Assembly: GCA_040216635.1 (NCBI GenBank)
Contig: JAVJOU010000026.1
Coordinates: forward strand, 410,172 to 474,171
Source of the DNA: UBA1479 sp040216635
GTDB taxonomy: Bacteria > Pseudomonadota > Alphaproteobacteria > Rhodospirillales > Casp-alpha2
Direction: 5' to 3'
Length of the DNA stretch: 64,000 nt
Part shown: positions 17,467 through 25,620 of the stretch, piece after piece
How the letters are laid out: the number at the start of each line of letters is the position of its first letter
Position numbering within the stretch: position 1 is the stretch's first letter
The notes under the pieces: generated by a model
What the model saw: the letters and a program-made list of their open reading frames with translations, nothing else
Databases searched by the model: none
What the model was told of the DNA's origin: nothing
Made by a program: the position numbers and the translations under genes

Positions 17467-17925
17467 CCGCGCCGGTGCCCGTCGCATTCGCAAATTGCAC
17501 ATCAATTTGAACAATGATGACAGGCATCAAACAAACGTGATCATTGGCAAAGGTGCGGCCGGCCGAGCCCCTTTGAGGTGTCTGGTTGATCCTTTGCGGG
17601 GCGGGAACGCGCGGAAAAGCGCCGTTTCCCGCATGCATGCCAAAAGATGCCACCCCTTGAATTTCACTAATAAATTCAATGGTTTTGTCAGCTAGTTGTC
17701 AGGTTTGCGTCAGGATGGCGTCAGGACAATCTGGCATAAGGTCTGCACAGATGATCGCACCGTTTCCGAAGGCACTGTGCTCGTGCATCAGAAGCGGGTT
17801 TCTTGATGGGAAGGTCAATAACCAACATCCGCACAAACGCAACGGTCAAAAGGCAGACCAAACATGCCGAAGTTGATTGGCGCGGATTTAGATACCAACC
17901 ATGAATACAAGCGGAGTGAATCAAG
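17467..17925. other. Intergenic control region of the DUF4402 locus
   Basis: No gene is seen in these 459 bases. They hold a 7-bp inverted repeat (CAATGAT at 17512-17518, ATCATTG at 17540-17546), the phased GTCAG array and probable -10 element described separately, and a leader of about 180 bases before the first subunit gene. Base composition is more AT-rich than the flanking genes. Confidence 0.6.
17687..17740 (+). promoter_or_regulatory. Four GTCAG repeats in 11-bp phase plus -10 element (PhoB/OmpR-type promoter)
   Basis: GTCAG occurs at 17687, 17698, 17709 and 17720, exactly 11 bases apart, and three of the four continue as GTCAGG. Two are preceded by TT and two by GC. PhoB and other OmpR-family activators bind 11-bp direct repeats of this kind (PHO-box half-site CTGTCAT), and their sites replace the -35 region. 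A CATAAG hexamer at 17735-17740 lies 9 bases after the last repeat, the position expected for a -10 box in such a promoter. Identity of the regulator is inferred. Confidence 0.6.
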
Positions 17926-18420
17926 ATGGTTATCAATATGAATAAAATCGGTGTGCTCGGCGCGGCCGTGGCTGCCATGCTCGTTGCCGGACAGGCGCAG
18001 GCCGCCGATTCCGTGAACGCCGGTGCCAGTGTTGAAATCGCGGCCCCGGTCTCGATCACGCAGGACACGGCCCTGGCCTTCGGCGCCATCGGCCCGAGCC
18101 TTGTTGCCGGTACGGTGACGATCGCCTTGGGTGGCGGGCAGAGCGTGACGGGCGGTGTTTCGGCCCTGGGCGGCACGACCGCTGCCGGTGCGTTTTCCGT
18201 GACCGGTGCTTCCGGCGCGACCTATGGCGTCACGGTTCCGGCCTCGGTCAGCCTGACCGGTCCGGGGGCGCCCATGCTTGCAACCTTGACCCATGATGGT
18301 GGCGGCACGCTTACGGGCGGGACCGATACCTTCAACGTGGGCGGCACGCTCGCGGTCGGCGTCAGCCAGGCCGCCGGCAGCTACACGGGCACCTACACGG
18401 TCTCCGTCAACTATCAGTAA
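17926..18420 (+). CDS. DUF4402 domain surface/fimbrial-type subunit 1
   Basis: A 164-residue exported protein. The signal peptide ends at AQAADS near residue 27. The mature part is Gly/Thr/Val-rich beta structure with few charges: PVSITQDTALAFGAI, then GTVTIALGGG, and a last strand YTGTYTVSVNYQ. That final alternating strand and the early 'aFG.i....GTVTi' pattern are the DUF4402 signature. DUF4402 proteins occur with PapD-like chaperones and are thought to be fimbrial subunits. GGAG precedes the ATG. As the first gene after the control region it is probably the most expressed. Confidence 0.85.
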   Translation: MVINMNKIGVLGAAVAAMLVAGQAQAADSVNAGASVEIAAPVSITQDTALAFGAIGPSLVAGTVTIALGGGQSVTGGVSALGGTTAAGAFSVTGASGATYGVTVPASVSLTGPGAPMLATLTHDGGGTLTGGTDTFNVGGTLAVGVSQAAGSYTGTYTVSVNYQ

Positions 18421-18513
18421 CTCCGCAGCGCATGGCCCGGTCCCGGATAATGCCGGGGCCGGCCCTGTGTGCGGATGATGATCCCGACAGATCGTGCTAG
18501 GCTGAAGGTCTCG

Positions 18514-19035
18514 ATGACCCGCACCTGCGCCCTTTTCAGACGTGTATACGCGGTCGCCTTGCTGGCAGCCGCGTTTGTTCTGTCGCCTTCGTTGGTTGGC
18601 GGGATGGTCGGCCATGTGCTTTCGGGATGGGGACAGGCCCAGGCGCAATCGGTCAATATCACGGAACGGCGCGAGCTTAATTTCGGCAAGGTCGCCACGT
18701 CGAGTGCCCCCGGCACGGTCACCATTTCACCGTCCGGCGGGAAATCGACAACCGGCGGCGTGATCGACCTGGGCAAGAATCACCGCGAGGCAAGGTTCCG
18801 CATCACCGGCCCCGATGATGCGACCGTTATCGTGACCCTGCCGACCACGGCCACGGTTACCGGCGGCGGCGGTTCCGGCACACTGAGCAATTTCGTCATG
18901 GATCCGCCTAATCCGATTAACTTGGGCCGACGGGGGCGCGCCAACATAACCGTCGGCGCGACGCTTAACCTGGGAACCAACCTTCCGGCCGCGGATTACA
19001 CGGGCAACTTCACGGTTTATGTGGATATACAGTGA
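18514..19035 (+). CDS. DUF4402 domain surface/fimbrial-type subunit 2
   Basis: About 173 residues with a signal peptide (VYAVALLAAAFVLS; cleavage probable at AQAQS). The mature domain repeats the subunit 1 pattern: LNFGKVATSSAPGTVTISPSGG and a final strand YTGNFTVYVDIQ. I use the ATG at 18514, preceded by GAAGG; starts at 18469-18478 are in frame but have no ribosome site. It is more basic than subunit 1. Confidence 0.82.
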   Translation: MTRTCALFRRVYAVALLAAAFVLSPSLVGGMVGHVLSGWGQAQAQSVNITERRELNFGKVATSSAPGTVTISPSGGKSTTGGVIDLGKNHREARFRITGPDDATVIVTLPTTATVTGGGGSGTLSNFVMDPPNPINLGRRGRANITVGATLNLGTNLPAADYTGNFTVYVDIQ

Positions 19036-19150
19036 TGATCCGCATCATTCAGATATGTAATGCCGTGTGTTGTCGTCAAAGGGATGGACGGCAGCCATTT
19101 ATGGTATGCTGTGTGGGTGCTCGTTCCGGCTTTGAAGGCCCGATAACGAA

Positions 19151-19831
19151 ATGATGGTTCTTGCGATCAAATCCAACGCCTTTCGGCGGGCCGCCGGGGC
19201 CCTTGTGTTCGCCGGCATGACTTGTGGTGCGGCGGCCGTGTCCCCGGCATCGGCCGGGTCGAGCGTATCGTCGAACGCAACGGTCCGGATCGTGCGCCCG
19301 GCCGGGGTCATCGGCGTTCAGGAATTGTCGAAGGCCCAAGGGTTCCTTGCCGCACCGTCGCAATCGACCGATCCGCTGGTACAGGCGGCGGCCCCTGCGG
19401 CGCGGCCCAGCCCGGCACCGCCGCCGTCCGGCGGCGCCCTGGCCGCGGCGATCGCCATTTCGGGTGTTCCCAATCAGGCCTTTTCCCTGGCCATCACGGA
19501 TTCCCTGGTGGTCGTGACCGACGAGGGTGAACTGGTGGTCACGAATTTCGATCACAATGCCGGGGACAACCCGACCATCGGCAACGACGGGGCCGCGCAA
19601 ATCTCGATCGGGGCGAAATCGCAAGGCGGCTCGCCGACTACGCTTCAGGATTTGGCGACAAATGCCGGCGGCAACGACCCGGCGGGCGAAGCCATCGCCG
19701 ATCCCAATATTATCAATGTAACGGTCCAAACAGCGGAGGGGCCGCAAATCCTCAGGATTCAGCGCCCCGACAGTTTCGGCCCGACAATTTTCGGAGAAAA
19801 GTTTTTTACCGTTTTGGTTTCCTACAACTGA
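19151..19831 (+). CDS. DUF4402-like surface subunit 3 with proline-rich linker
   Basis: A 226-residue exported protein. After the signal peptide comes a segment with a Pro/Ala linker (near residues 79-94, APAARPSPAPPPSGG), then a beta-rich domain ending FFTVLVSYN, like the terminal strand of the other two subunits. The extra N-terminal part and linker mark it as different; it could be a tip or base subunit, which is inference. Twin ATGs at 19151 and 19154 lie after a weak ribosome site. A strong stem-loop covers its stop codon. Confidence 0.7.
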   Translation: MMVLAIKSNAFRRAAGALVFAGMTCGAAAVSPASAGSSVSSNATVRIVRPAGVIGVQELSKAQGFLAAPSQSTDPLVQAAAPAARPSPAPPPSGGALAAAIAISGVPNQAFSLAITDSLVVVTDEGELVVTNFDHNAGDNPTIGNDGAAQISIGAKSQGGSPTTLQDLATNAGGNDPAGEAIADPNIINVTVQTAEGPQILRIQRPDSFGPTIFGEKFFTVLVSYN

Positions 19832-19861
19832 TGGTTCAGATTAACCTTTAGTGTAGGAAAC
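19817..19861 (+). other. Intercistronic stem-loop between subunit 3 and chaperone
   Basis: GTTTCCTACA (19817-19826, the last codons of subunit 3) and TGTAGGAAAC (19852-19861) are a perfect 10-bp inverted repeat. A smaller GGTT/AACC pair nests inside. There is no T-run, so it is more likely an mRNA-processing or stabilising structure than a terminator. Confidence 0.6.
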
Positions 19862-19898
19862 GCGGTAACCAAATCAAAGGTTTAGGGGAGAAATCGGA

Positions 19899-20750
19899 AT
19901 GCGTCCGATGAGACTGATCAAAGGAATTGCTTTGCTGGCTGTGCTCGCCGGCATCGGCGGTTTCGCGCAACAGGCGAATGCGCAGGGGTTCGGCGATCTT
20001 GTGGTTTCACCGACCCGTGTGGAACTTGAAGGCCGAACCCGTTCGACCACGGTGACCTTGACCAACCGGGGGTCGGAATCCGCTTTGTTCCGCATTTCGC
20101 TGGTTGCCATGGACATGGACGCCAGGGGCAATTTGAAGGCCGTTGATCAGCCCGCGGCCGGCACGCAGACCGCCGAGGCCCTGGTGCGCTATGCGCCACG
20201 CCAGGTCAACATCCCGCCCGGCGGCACGCAGACCGTGCGTCTGGTTCTGCGCAAGCCTACGGACCTTGCCGCCGGTGAATACCGTTCTCACATGTTCTTT
20301 CGGGCCGTGCCGCCCGAAGACGCCGGGCGCAGCATCACCGACCAAGGCAACCAGGGGGGCGTGTCGGTTAAGCTGACGCCGATCTTCGGGATCACGATCC
20401 CGGTCATCGTTCGCCACGGCGATACGGATCTGAAGGTTGCCATGTCGGGGTTCGAAGTCGCGCCGGATAAGGATGGTAAGAAGAAGCTGACCTTCACGCT
20501 GTCCCGCGAAGGCAACCGGTCGGCTTATGGTGATGTGAAGGTTGAATACATGCCTGCCGGCGGCGGCGCGCCGGTGGTGGTCGGAGAAGTCACCCGCCTT
20601 GCGGTGTTCACGCCGAACACCGACCGGGGGGTGGAGGTGCCGCTGACGGTGCCGCCGGGCGTTACCCTGGGCAAAGGGACCTTGAAGGTCCTTTATCGTG
20701 AAGTAAACGGAGATACGACACTGGCCTCGGGTGAAGTCACGCTGCAATAA
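19899..20750 (+). CDS. PapD-like periplasmic chaperone
   Basis: A 283-residue exported protein with two Ig-like halves. The signal peptide ends at ANAQG. Domain 1 has DLVVSPTRVELEGRTRSTTVTLTNRG and IPPGGTQTVRLVLRKP, the conserved strand pattern of fimbrial chaperones, with an Arg in the expected N-terminal position. Domain 2 contains the longer loops that distinguish these proteins from classical PapD. It should cap subunits until they reach the outer-membrane pore. GGGGAG precedes the ATG. Confidence 0.85.
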   Translation: MRPMRLIKGIALLAVLAGIGGFAQQANAQGFGDLVVSPTRVELEGRTRSTTVTLTNRGSESALFRISLVAMDMDARGNLKAVDQPAAGTQTAEALVRYAPRQVNIPPGGTQTVRLVLRKPTDLAAGEYRSHMFFRAVPPEDAGRSITDQGNQGGVSVKLTPIFGITIPVIVRHGDTDLKVAMSGFEVAPDKDGKKKLTFTLSREGNRSAYGDVKVEYMPAGGGAPVVVGEVTRLAVFTPNTDRGVEVPLTVPPGVTLGKGTLKVLYREVNGDTTLASGEVTLQ

Positions 20751-20760
20751 CACCACGGCT

Positions 20761-20778
20761 GTGCCCTTGCGGGGGCAC
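20761..20778 (+). other. Small hairpin between chaperone and usher-like gene
   Basis: GTGCCC and GGGCAC with a 6-base loop lie 10 bases after the chaperone stop. No T-run follows. It could modulate read-through to the usher-like gene. Confidence 0.35.
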
Positions 20779-20856
20779 GCGCGAAGGCCTGAAAACGGGC
20801 CGAAGACCCATAGCGCTAACGCATCCGGGAAAATCCGGGCCGGCGTTTCCGTTGTG

Positions 20857-23745
20857 ATGCGTGGCCTGATGTTCGGAAGGCACGGCACCATCATTCAACG
20901 CCCCGCCGCTTTTATCCTGCTGACCTGCCTGTGTGTTCTGGCGTCGGTCAGTTGCGCCCTGGCGCAAAGCGGCGACAATCGCCATCGCCTTAACCTTCGC
21001 GAACAACTGTTCCTTGAACTGCGGTTGGGCGATTTGCGTCTCAGCGACACCTTTCCCGCCATGCTGTCGGGATCGTCCCTGGAACTGCCCCTTGGAGATT
21101 TGGCGCGGGCCCTGGACTTTTCCATCACGGCCGATGCCCAGGCCGGTCTGGCCGGGGGGTGGTTCCTTTCGGAAAACCGGCTGTTCTCTTTGTCGCTGGG
21201 GCGCAAGGAAGTCATCATCGCCGGTAAATCGTCGACCTTTGATCCCGCGCTGGTCAATGTTGCCGATGGGGATATCTATGTCGACGTGCGTTTGTTGTCG
21301 CGTTGGTTTCCGATCGATATCGCTTTCGATTTGCCGAACCTGATCGCGACACTGACCTCACGCGAACCCATGCCGATCGAGGCCCGCCTGGCGCGCGAAG
21401 ATGCCCGCGAACGGGCCCTGCGTCAGCGCGGCCCTGACCGTGAGTATCCCAGGGAAGATCAGTCGCCCGGTTTGATATCGATCCCGCGCGCCGACCTTTA
21501 TGTGCAGGGACAGCGCGCAACCCATGGATCGGCTGAAAAGAAATATACCTATTCCTACAATATGACCGGGGCCGCCGATGTGGCCGGCACCAATGCCAGC
21601 GTTTTCGTCAGCGGTCAGAACGGCCAGGCCGTGTCGGACATTCGCACGACCTTCGAGCGCACGGACCTGGAAGGCGGCCTGGGCGAAAGTATTCTGGGTG
21701 ACTATGGCGCGACCCAAATCCGCGCCGGCGACATCTACACCCCGCAGTTTGCGCTGACCACGCGCAATCAGGTGACCAATGGGGCCACGGTCACCAACTT
21801 TCCCGTCGGCGGCACACCCGACGAATTCGATCGCATCACGCTGACCGGCGATTTGCCGCTTGGCTGGGAAATGGAGCTTTACCGCAACGAAACCCTGATC
21901 GATTTTGCCGAAGCCCGGTCCGACGGGCGTTACGAATTCACCGATGTCCCGCTGCTGTTCGGGGTCAACGTGCTGCGGCTTGTGTTTTACGGGCCGCAAG
22001 GCCAGGTCCGGGAAGAAACGCGGCAGATTCGTGTCGGCCTGGACCAGATCAAACCGGGCGAGGTGAAATACGAAGTGTCGGCCGGTTTGCACGACGACCG
22101 CCTGATTTCCAATCAGGTGTTGTCCGGCACGGATACCCGGCGCGATCAGCCGCGCGTGATGGCGCGGGTGCAGACAGGGCTGACCAATAAACTGTCCGTC
22201 GGCGCCAACGTGGTCGCCATCCCCCGTGATGACGGCGGCCGCGATACCTATCTGGGGACGACGCTGGCAACCTCGTTCGGCAATCTGTTCGGCAAGGTCG
22301 ATCTTGTCGATCAGCGGGACGGCGGCTGGGCGACCCGTCTTACGGCGCAGACCTCGATCCTGGGGTATTCGACCATCCTGGAACACAATGTCACCCGCAA
22401 TTTTCTAAGCGAGCAGTTCACGGGAACCGGCACGTCCAAGCTCAATTCCTCGACCACGTTGCGTGTCGATGGGGCGATTGCCGTATTCGATCTGCCGCAA
22501 ATGCCGGTCAGCGTGACCTTGGATCACGACCGCTTCGTCAATGGTGACAGAACGACGACCGTATCCGGGCGGACGACCGTGCCGATCGGCCGGTTGTCGG
22601 TGACCCATACCTTTGATTACACGCGAAACAAGACCTCGACGGGGACAAGTAAGACGGCCTCGGGGACATTCCTTCTGGGCGGCCGCCTTGGCGGTGTCCG
22701 CCTGCGCGGCACGGTCGGCTACAACTTGCTGCCGAATAAGGATTACGGCGCGATCACGCTGACGGCGGACAAACGCATATCAAAGGATCTGGAGCTCAGC
22801 ATTGGATTGGACCGGACCGCGCCGCCGTCGCCGGTGAATACCTATAGCGTCGGGATCAACAAGCTGACCGATTGGTCGGCTTGGGGCGTCGATCTGGAAT
22901 ATTCTGACGATGCCGTGTTTCAGGCCAACGTCAACATGACCATGTCGTTCGGCGTCAACCCGGTTTCGGGCCGGCCGGTCGTGACGCCGGAACGGACGGC
23001 GACCCAGGGGGCCTTGATGAGCCGCGTCTTCATTGACGGCAACGGCAACGGCACGTTCGACGAAGGGGATACGCCGCTTGAAGGCGTGCGGCTGGAAGTC
23101 GACCGGGGCATCCTGCGTCATAAATCCGATGCGGAAGGGTACATTTATATCCCCTCCGTCTCGCCCAATCGGAATCTCGTGGTCAAGGTTGATACGGACA
23201 GCCTGGGTGACCCGTTCCTGGTGCCGATAAAAAAAGGTGTCTCGATCGTTGCTCATCCCGGCGGCACGGCGCGGGTCGATTTCCCCGTCGTCACCACGGG
23301 TGAAATCGACGGCACGGTGTTCAAGGTCGAAGAAACCAAGGTGTTTCCCATATCCGGCGCCGAGCTCCAATTGCTGGACGGCAGCGGCAAGGTTTTGCGC
23401 GAGCTGCGGTCGGCGTTCGACGGCTTCTATCTGATGGAATACGTGCCGCCCGGCGATTACACCGTGCGCGTCAATCCCGAACAGCTGACCCGCCTTAATC
23501 TGGTGGCGGACGGTGTCCGGCGTATGACCATCGAAGGCGACGGGACGATCGCCAGCGGGCAGGACATCGTGCTTAGAAAACGCAACGGCGCCCCGGATGC
23601 GGGGACCTTGCACTCACCCGAATCTCCGGGCGCGTTCCCCGCGCCGGGCAATGCGCCAAAGGCCCCGGAACCCGCGGCACCCGCCGACGGCCCGCCCGTG
23701 CCCAAGGCCGCGCCGGTAACGCCGGTGACACCGGCACCCAACTAG
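20857..23745 (+). CDS. Usher-like outer-membrane protein with B-type repeat domains
   Basis: About 960 residues. After a signal peptide (FILLTCLCVLASVSCALAQ) comes a helix/strand N-terminal domain (LELPLGDLARALDF, DGDIYVDVRLLSRWFPIDI), then a long beta-barrel-like region containing LPLGWEMELYRNETLIDF and GVNVLRLVFYGPQGQVREE, as in usher plug or barrel segments. The C-terminal quarter has an SdrD/Cna-B-like module (FIDGNGNGTFDEGDTPLEGV, possibly calcium-binding), a second carboxypeptidase-regulatory-like beta domain, and a Pro/Ala tail. Likely role: secretion pore for the DUF4402 subunits. The start is uncertain (20731, 20857 or 20869), because none has a strong ribosome site. Confidence 0.72.
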   Translation: MRGLMFGRHGTIIQRPAAFILLTCLCVLASVSCALAQSGDNRHRLNLREQLFLELRLGDLRLSDTFPAMLSGSSLELPLGDLARALDFSITADAQAGLAGGWFLSENRLFSLSLGRKEVIIAGKSSTFDPALVNVADGDIYVDVRLLSRWFPIDIAFDLPNLIATLTSREPMPIEARLAREDARERALRQRGPDREYPREDQSPGLISIPRADLYVQGQRATHGSAEKKYTYSYNMTGAADVAGTNASVFVSGQNGQAVSDIRTTFERTDLEGGLGESILGDYGATQIRAGDIYTPQFALTTRNQVTNGATVTNFPVGGTPDEFDRITLTGDLPLGWEMELYRNETLIDFAEARSDGRYEFTDVPLLFGVNVLRLVFYGPQGQVREETRQIRVGLDQIKPGEVKYEVSAGLHDDRLISNQVLSGTDTRRDQPRVMARVQTGLTNKLSVGANVVAIPRDDGGRDTYLGTTLATSFGNLFGKVDLVDQRDGGWATRLTAQTSILGYSTILEHNVTRNFLSEQFTGTGTSKLNSSTTLRVDGAIAVFDLPQMPVSVTLDHDRFVNGDRTTTVSGRTTVPIGRLSVTHTFDYTRNKTSTGTSKTASGTFLLGGRLGGVRLRGTVGYNLLPNKDYGAITLTADKRISKDLELSIGLDRTAPPSPVNTYSVGINKLTDWSAWGVDLEYSDDAVFQANVNMTMSFGVNPVSGRPVVTPERTATQGALMSRVFIDGNGNGTFDEGDTPLEGVRLEVDRGILRHKSDAEGYIYIPSVSPNRNLVVKVDTDSLGDPFLVPIKKGVSIVAHPGGTARVDFPVVTTGEIDGTVFKVEETKVFPISGAELQLLDGSGKVLRELRSAFDGFYLMEYVPPGDYTVRVNPEQLTRLNLVADGVRRMTIEGDGTIASGQDIVLRKRNGAPDAGTLHSPESPGAFPAPGNAPKAPEPAAPADGPPVPKAAPVTPVTPAPN

Positions 23746-23863
23746 GTCAGGCCCCCTATCGAGACAAAATAGCGGTTGGCAGGCCCGGGCACGTCGGTTT
23801 AAGTGACGGGGTGCGCCGTCCACGCGGGGCGGCCCCAAGAAACCACCAAACGGGAGCCCATCC

Positions 23864-24526
23864 ATGGCCATCCAACGCCACGACGTATCCTTCGAACAGC
23901 TTTCCGGCGACGTTCTCGCCCAATGGCGGGACATTCCGCCGGCCATCGTTTCCGACATGATGAACCGCACGCAATGCATGGCCGGGCGCATCAAACCGGT
24001 GGCGAAGGGCATGACGATCTGCGGCCAGGCGCGTACGGTGACCTGCATGGTCGGCGACAATGCGGCGGCCCATTACGCCATCGGGCTGTTGAAACCGGGT
24101 GAGATTCTGGTGATCGATGCGGGCGGATATGAGGACGTTGCCGTCTGGGGCGGCATCATGACCCATGGTGCGGTCGCCATGAAGGCCGGCGGGATTGTTA
24201 TCGACGGCGCCATGCGCGACGTTGCCGAAATCGCCGAAATGGGCCTGCCGGCGTTTTGCGCGGCCCATGTGCCGCAAGGCCCGCATAAAGGTTTCGGCGG
24301 TGTGATCGACGGCACCATATCCTGCGGCGGGGCGCGTGTTTCGCCGGGGGACATCATCGTTGCCGATGACGACGGCGTGGCCGTCGTGCCGCTTTCCCGG
24401 CAGGCTGAACTGCTTGCAGCCTCGATCCAGAAGATCGCCGACGAGGAAGCGACCATCGCCCGCATCAAGGCCGGCGAGACCACGGCCAAGATGATGGGCC
24501 TGCCTGAGCCGGAAATGCTGCCCTAA
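23864..24526 (+). CDS. RraA / HMG aldolase family protein
   Basis: A 220-residue protein with the RraA/MenG fold: VSDMMNR near 31, GQARTVTCMVGDN near 55, VIDAGGYEDVAVWGGIMTHGA near 84 and GIVIDGAMRD near 109. Some relatives inhibit RNase E; others are class II aldolases splitting 4-carboxy-4-hydroxy-2-oxoadipate or HMG. The metal-site Arg/Asp pair (GAMRD) is intact, which favours an aldolase. It heads a tight three-gene run with the PLP enzyme and the aminopeptidase. Confidence 0.88.
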   Translation: MAIQRHDVSFEQLSGDVLAQWRDIPPAIVSDMMNRTQCMAGRIKPVAKGMTICGQARTVTCMVGDNAAAHYAIGLLKPGEILVIDAGGYEDVAVWGGIMTHGAVAMKAGGIVIDGAMRDVAEIAEMGLPAFCAAHVPQGPHKGFGGVIDGTISCGGARVSPGDIIVADDDGVAVVPLSRQAELLAASIQKIADEEATIARIKAGETTAKMMGLPEPEMLP

Positions 24527-24537
24527 GGGAAACCGCC

Positions 24538-25620
24538 ATGATCGAAACCATCCGCATCGGCAATGGTGAATTTCCGCGCCGGCGCCTGATTTCCGGGGTG
24601 CCGCCCCTGGACAGGCTGGTCAACCTGTCGGCACGCCCGGGATCGGCCTCCATGGTCGTCAAACGCGACGACCTGACGGGCCTGGGCATGGGCGGGAACA
24701 AGGTCCGCAAGTTGGAATTCTATACGGGCCAGGCGCTCGCCCAGGGTTGCGACACCTTGATCATCACCGGTGCGGTGCAATCCAATTATGTGCGGGTCAC
24801 GGCGGCGGCGGCGCGCGCGGCCGGGCTTGAATGCCACATCCAATTGGAAGACCGGGTCGCCGACATGGACGACGGATACCGGCGCGGCGGCAACGTGCTG
24901 CTCGACCGGATTTTGGGGGCGACCCTGCATTATCTGCCGGCCGAGGCAACGGAAGCGGATGCGGACGCCAACCTGGACGCCATCGCCGACAGCCTGCGGG
25001 CCGAAGGATGGAACCCCTATGTCATTCATCTGGGCGCCCGGTACGAGCCCCGGGGCGCTTTGGGCTATGTCCTGGCGGCACGGGAAATCCTGGATCAGAT
25101 CGATGCCATGAATATAGACGTGACCCGCATCGTCACGGCATCGGGCAGCGGGCAGACCCATTCGGGGCTTCTGACCGGGCTGCGGCTGGCGGGCTCGGGC
25201 CTGCCCGTGACAGGCATCTGCGTGCGCCGCGACGCCCAGCAGCATGCCCGCATTACCCAGGTCTGTAAGAACCTGGGCCATCTGATCGGCCGTCCGGATC
25301 TGGTCAAACCGGATGACGTCCAGGTCACGGATGAATTCCTCGGCCCCGGATACGGCAAGAATTCGCCGGAAACATGGGGGGCGTTTCTGGCCGCCGCGCG
25401 CGAGGAAGGTCTGATGCTGGATCCGGTCTATACCTCCAAATCCTTTGCCGGTGCTCTTGCCGCCGCCGCCGATATCGGGCCCAAGGGTGGCACGGTTCTG
25501 TACCTTCACACCGGTGGCCTGCCGGCGCTGTTCGCTTATGAAGCGGCCATCGACCAGGCCCTTGCCGCCCAGGATCCGCAATCGGCGGACGGACAATCAA
25601 CCTTACGGAAAGAATCATGA
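24538..25620 (+). CDS. D-cysteine desulfhydrase / ACC deaminase family PLP enzyme
   Basis: A 360-residue fold-type II PLP enzyme. The Schiff-base Lys lies in GMGGNKVRKLEF near residue 55, with VQSNYVRVTAAAA following and a phosphate-binding Gly-rich turn TASGSGQTHSGLL near 201. D-cysteine desulfhydrases release pyruvate, sulfide and ammonia; ACC deaminases open the cyclopropane ring. The sequence does not settle which. It starts 12 bases after the RraA-like gene and overlaps the aminopeptidase by 4 bases (ATGA). Confidence 0.88.
   Translation: MIETIRIGNGEFPRRRLISGVPPLDRLVNLSARPGSASMVVKRDDLTGLGMGGNKVRKLEFYTGQALAQGCDTLIITGAVQSNYVRVTAAAARAAGLECHIQLEDRVADMDDGYRRGGNVLLDRILGATLHYLPAEATEADADANLDAIADSLRAEGWNPYVIHLGARYEPRGALGYVLAAREILDQIDAMNIDVTRIVTASGSGQTHSGLLTGLRLAGSGLPVTGICVRRDAQQHARITQVCKNLGHLIGRPDLVKPDDVQVTDEFLGPGYGKNSPETWGAFLAAAREEGLMLDPVYTSKSFAGALAAAADIGPKGGTVLYLHTGGLPALFAYEAAIDQALAAQDPQSADGQSTLRKES

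Noticed and set aside
17687..17725. GTCAG array as a CRISPR
   Set aside because: Units of 5-6 bases at 11-base spacing are far too short for CRISPR repeats and spacers; an operator is the better reading.
20731..20856. Upstream extension of the usher-like protein overlapping the chaperone stop
   Set aside because: The added 42 residues are basic and unstructured and would bury the signal peptide; the later ATGs give a normal exported start.
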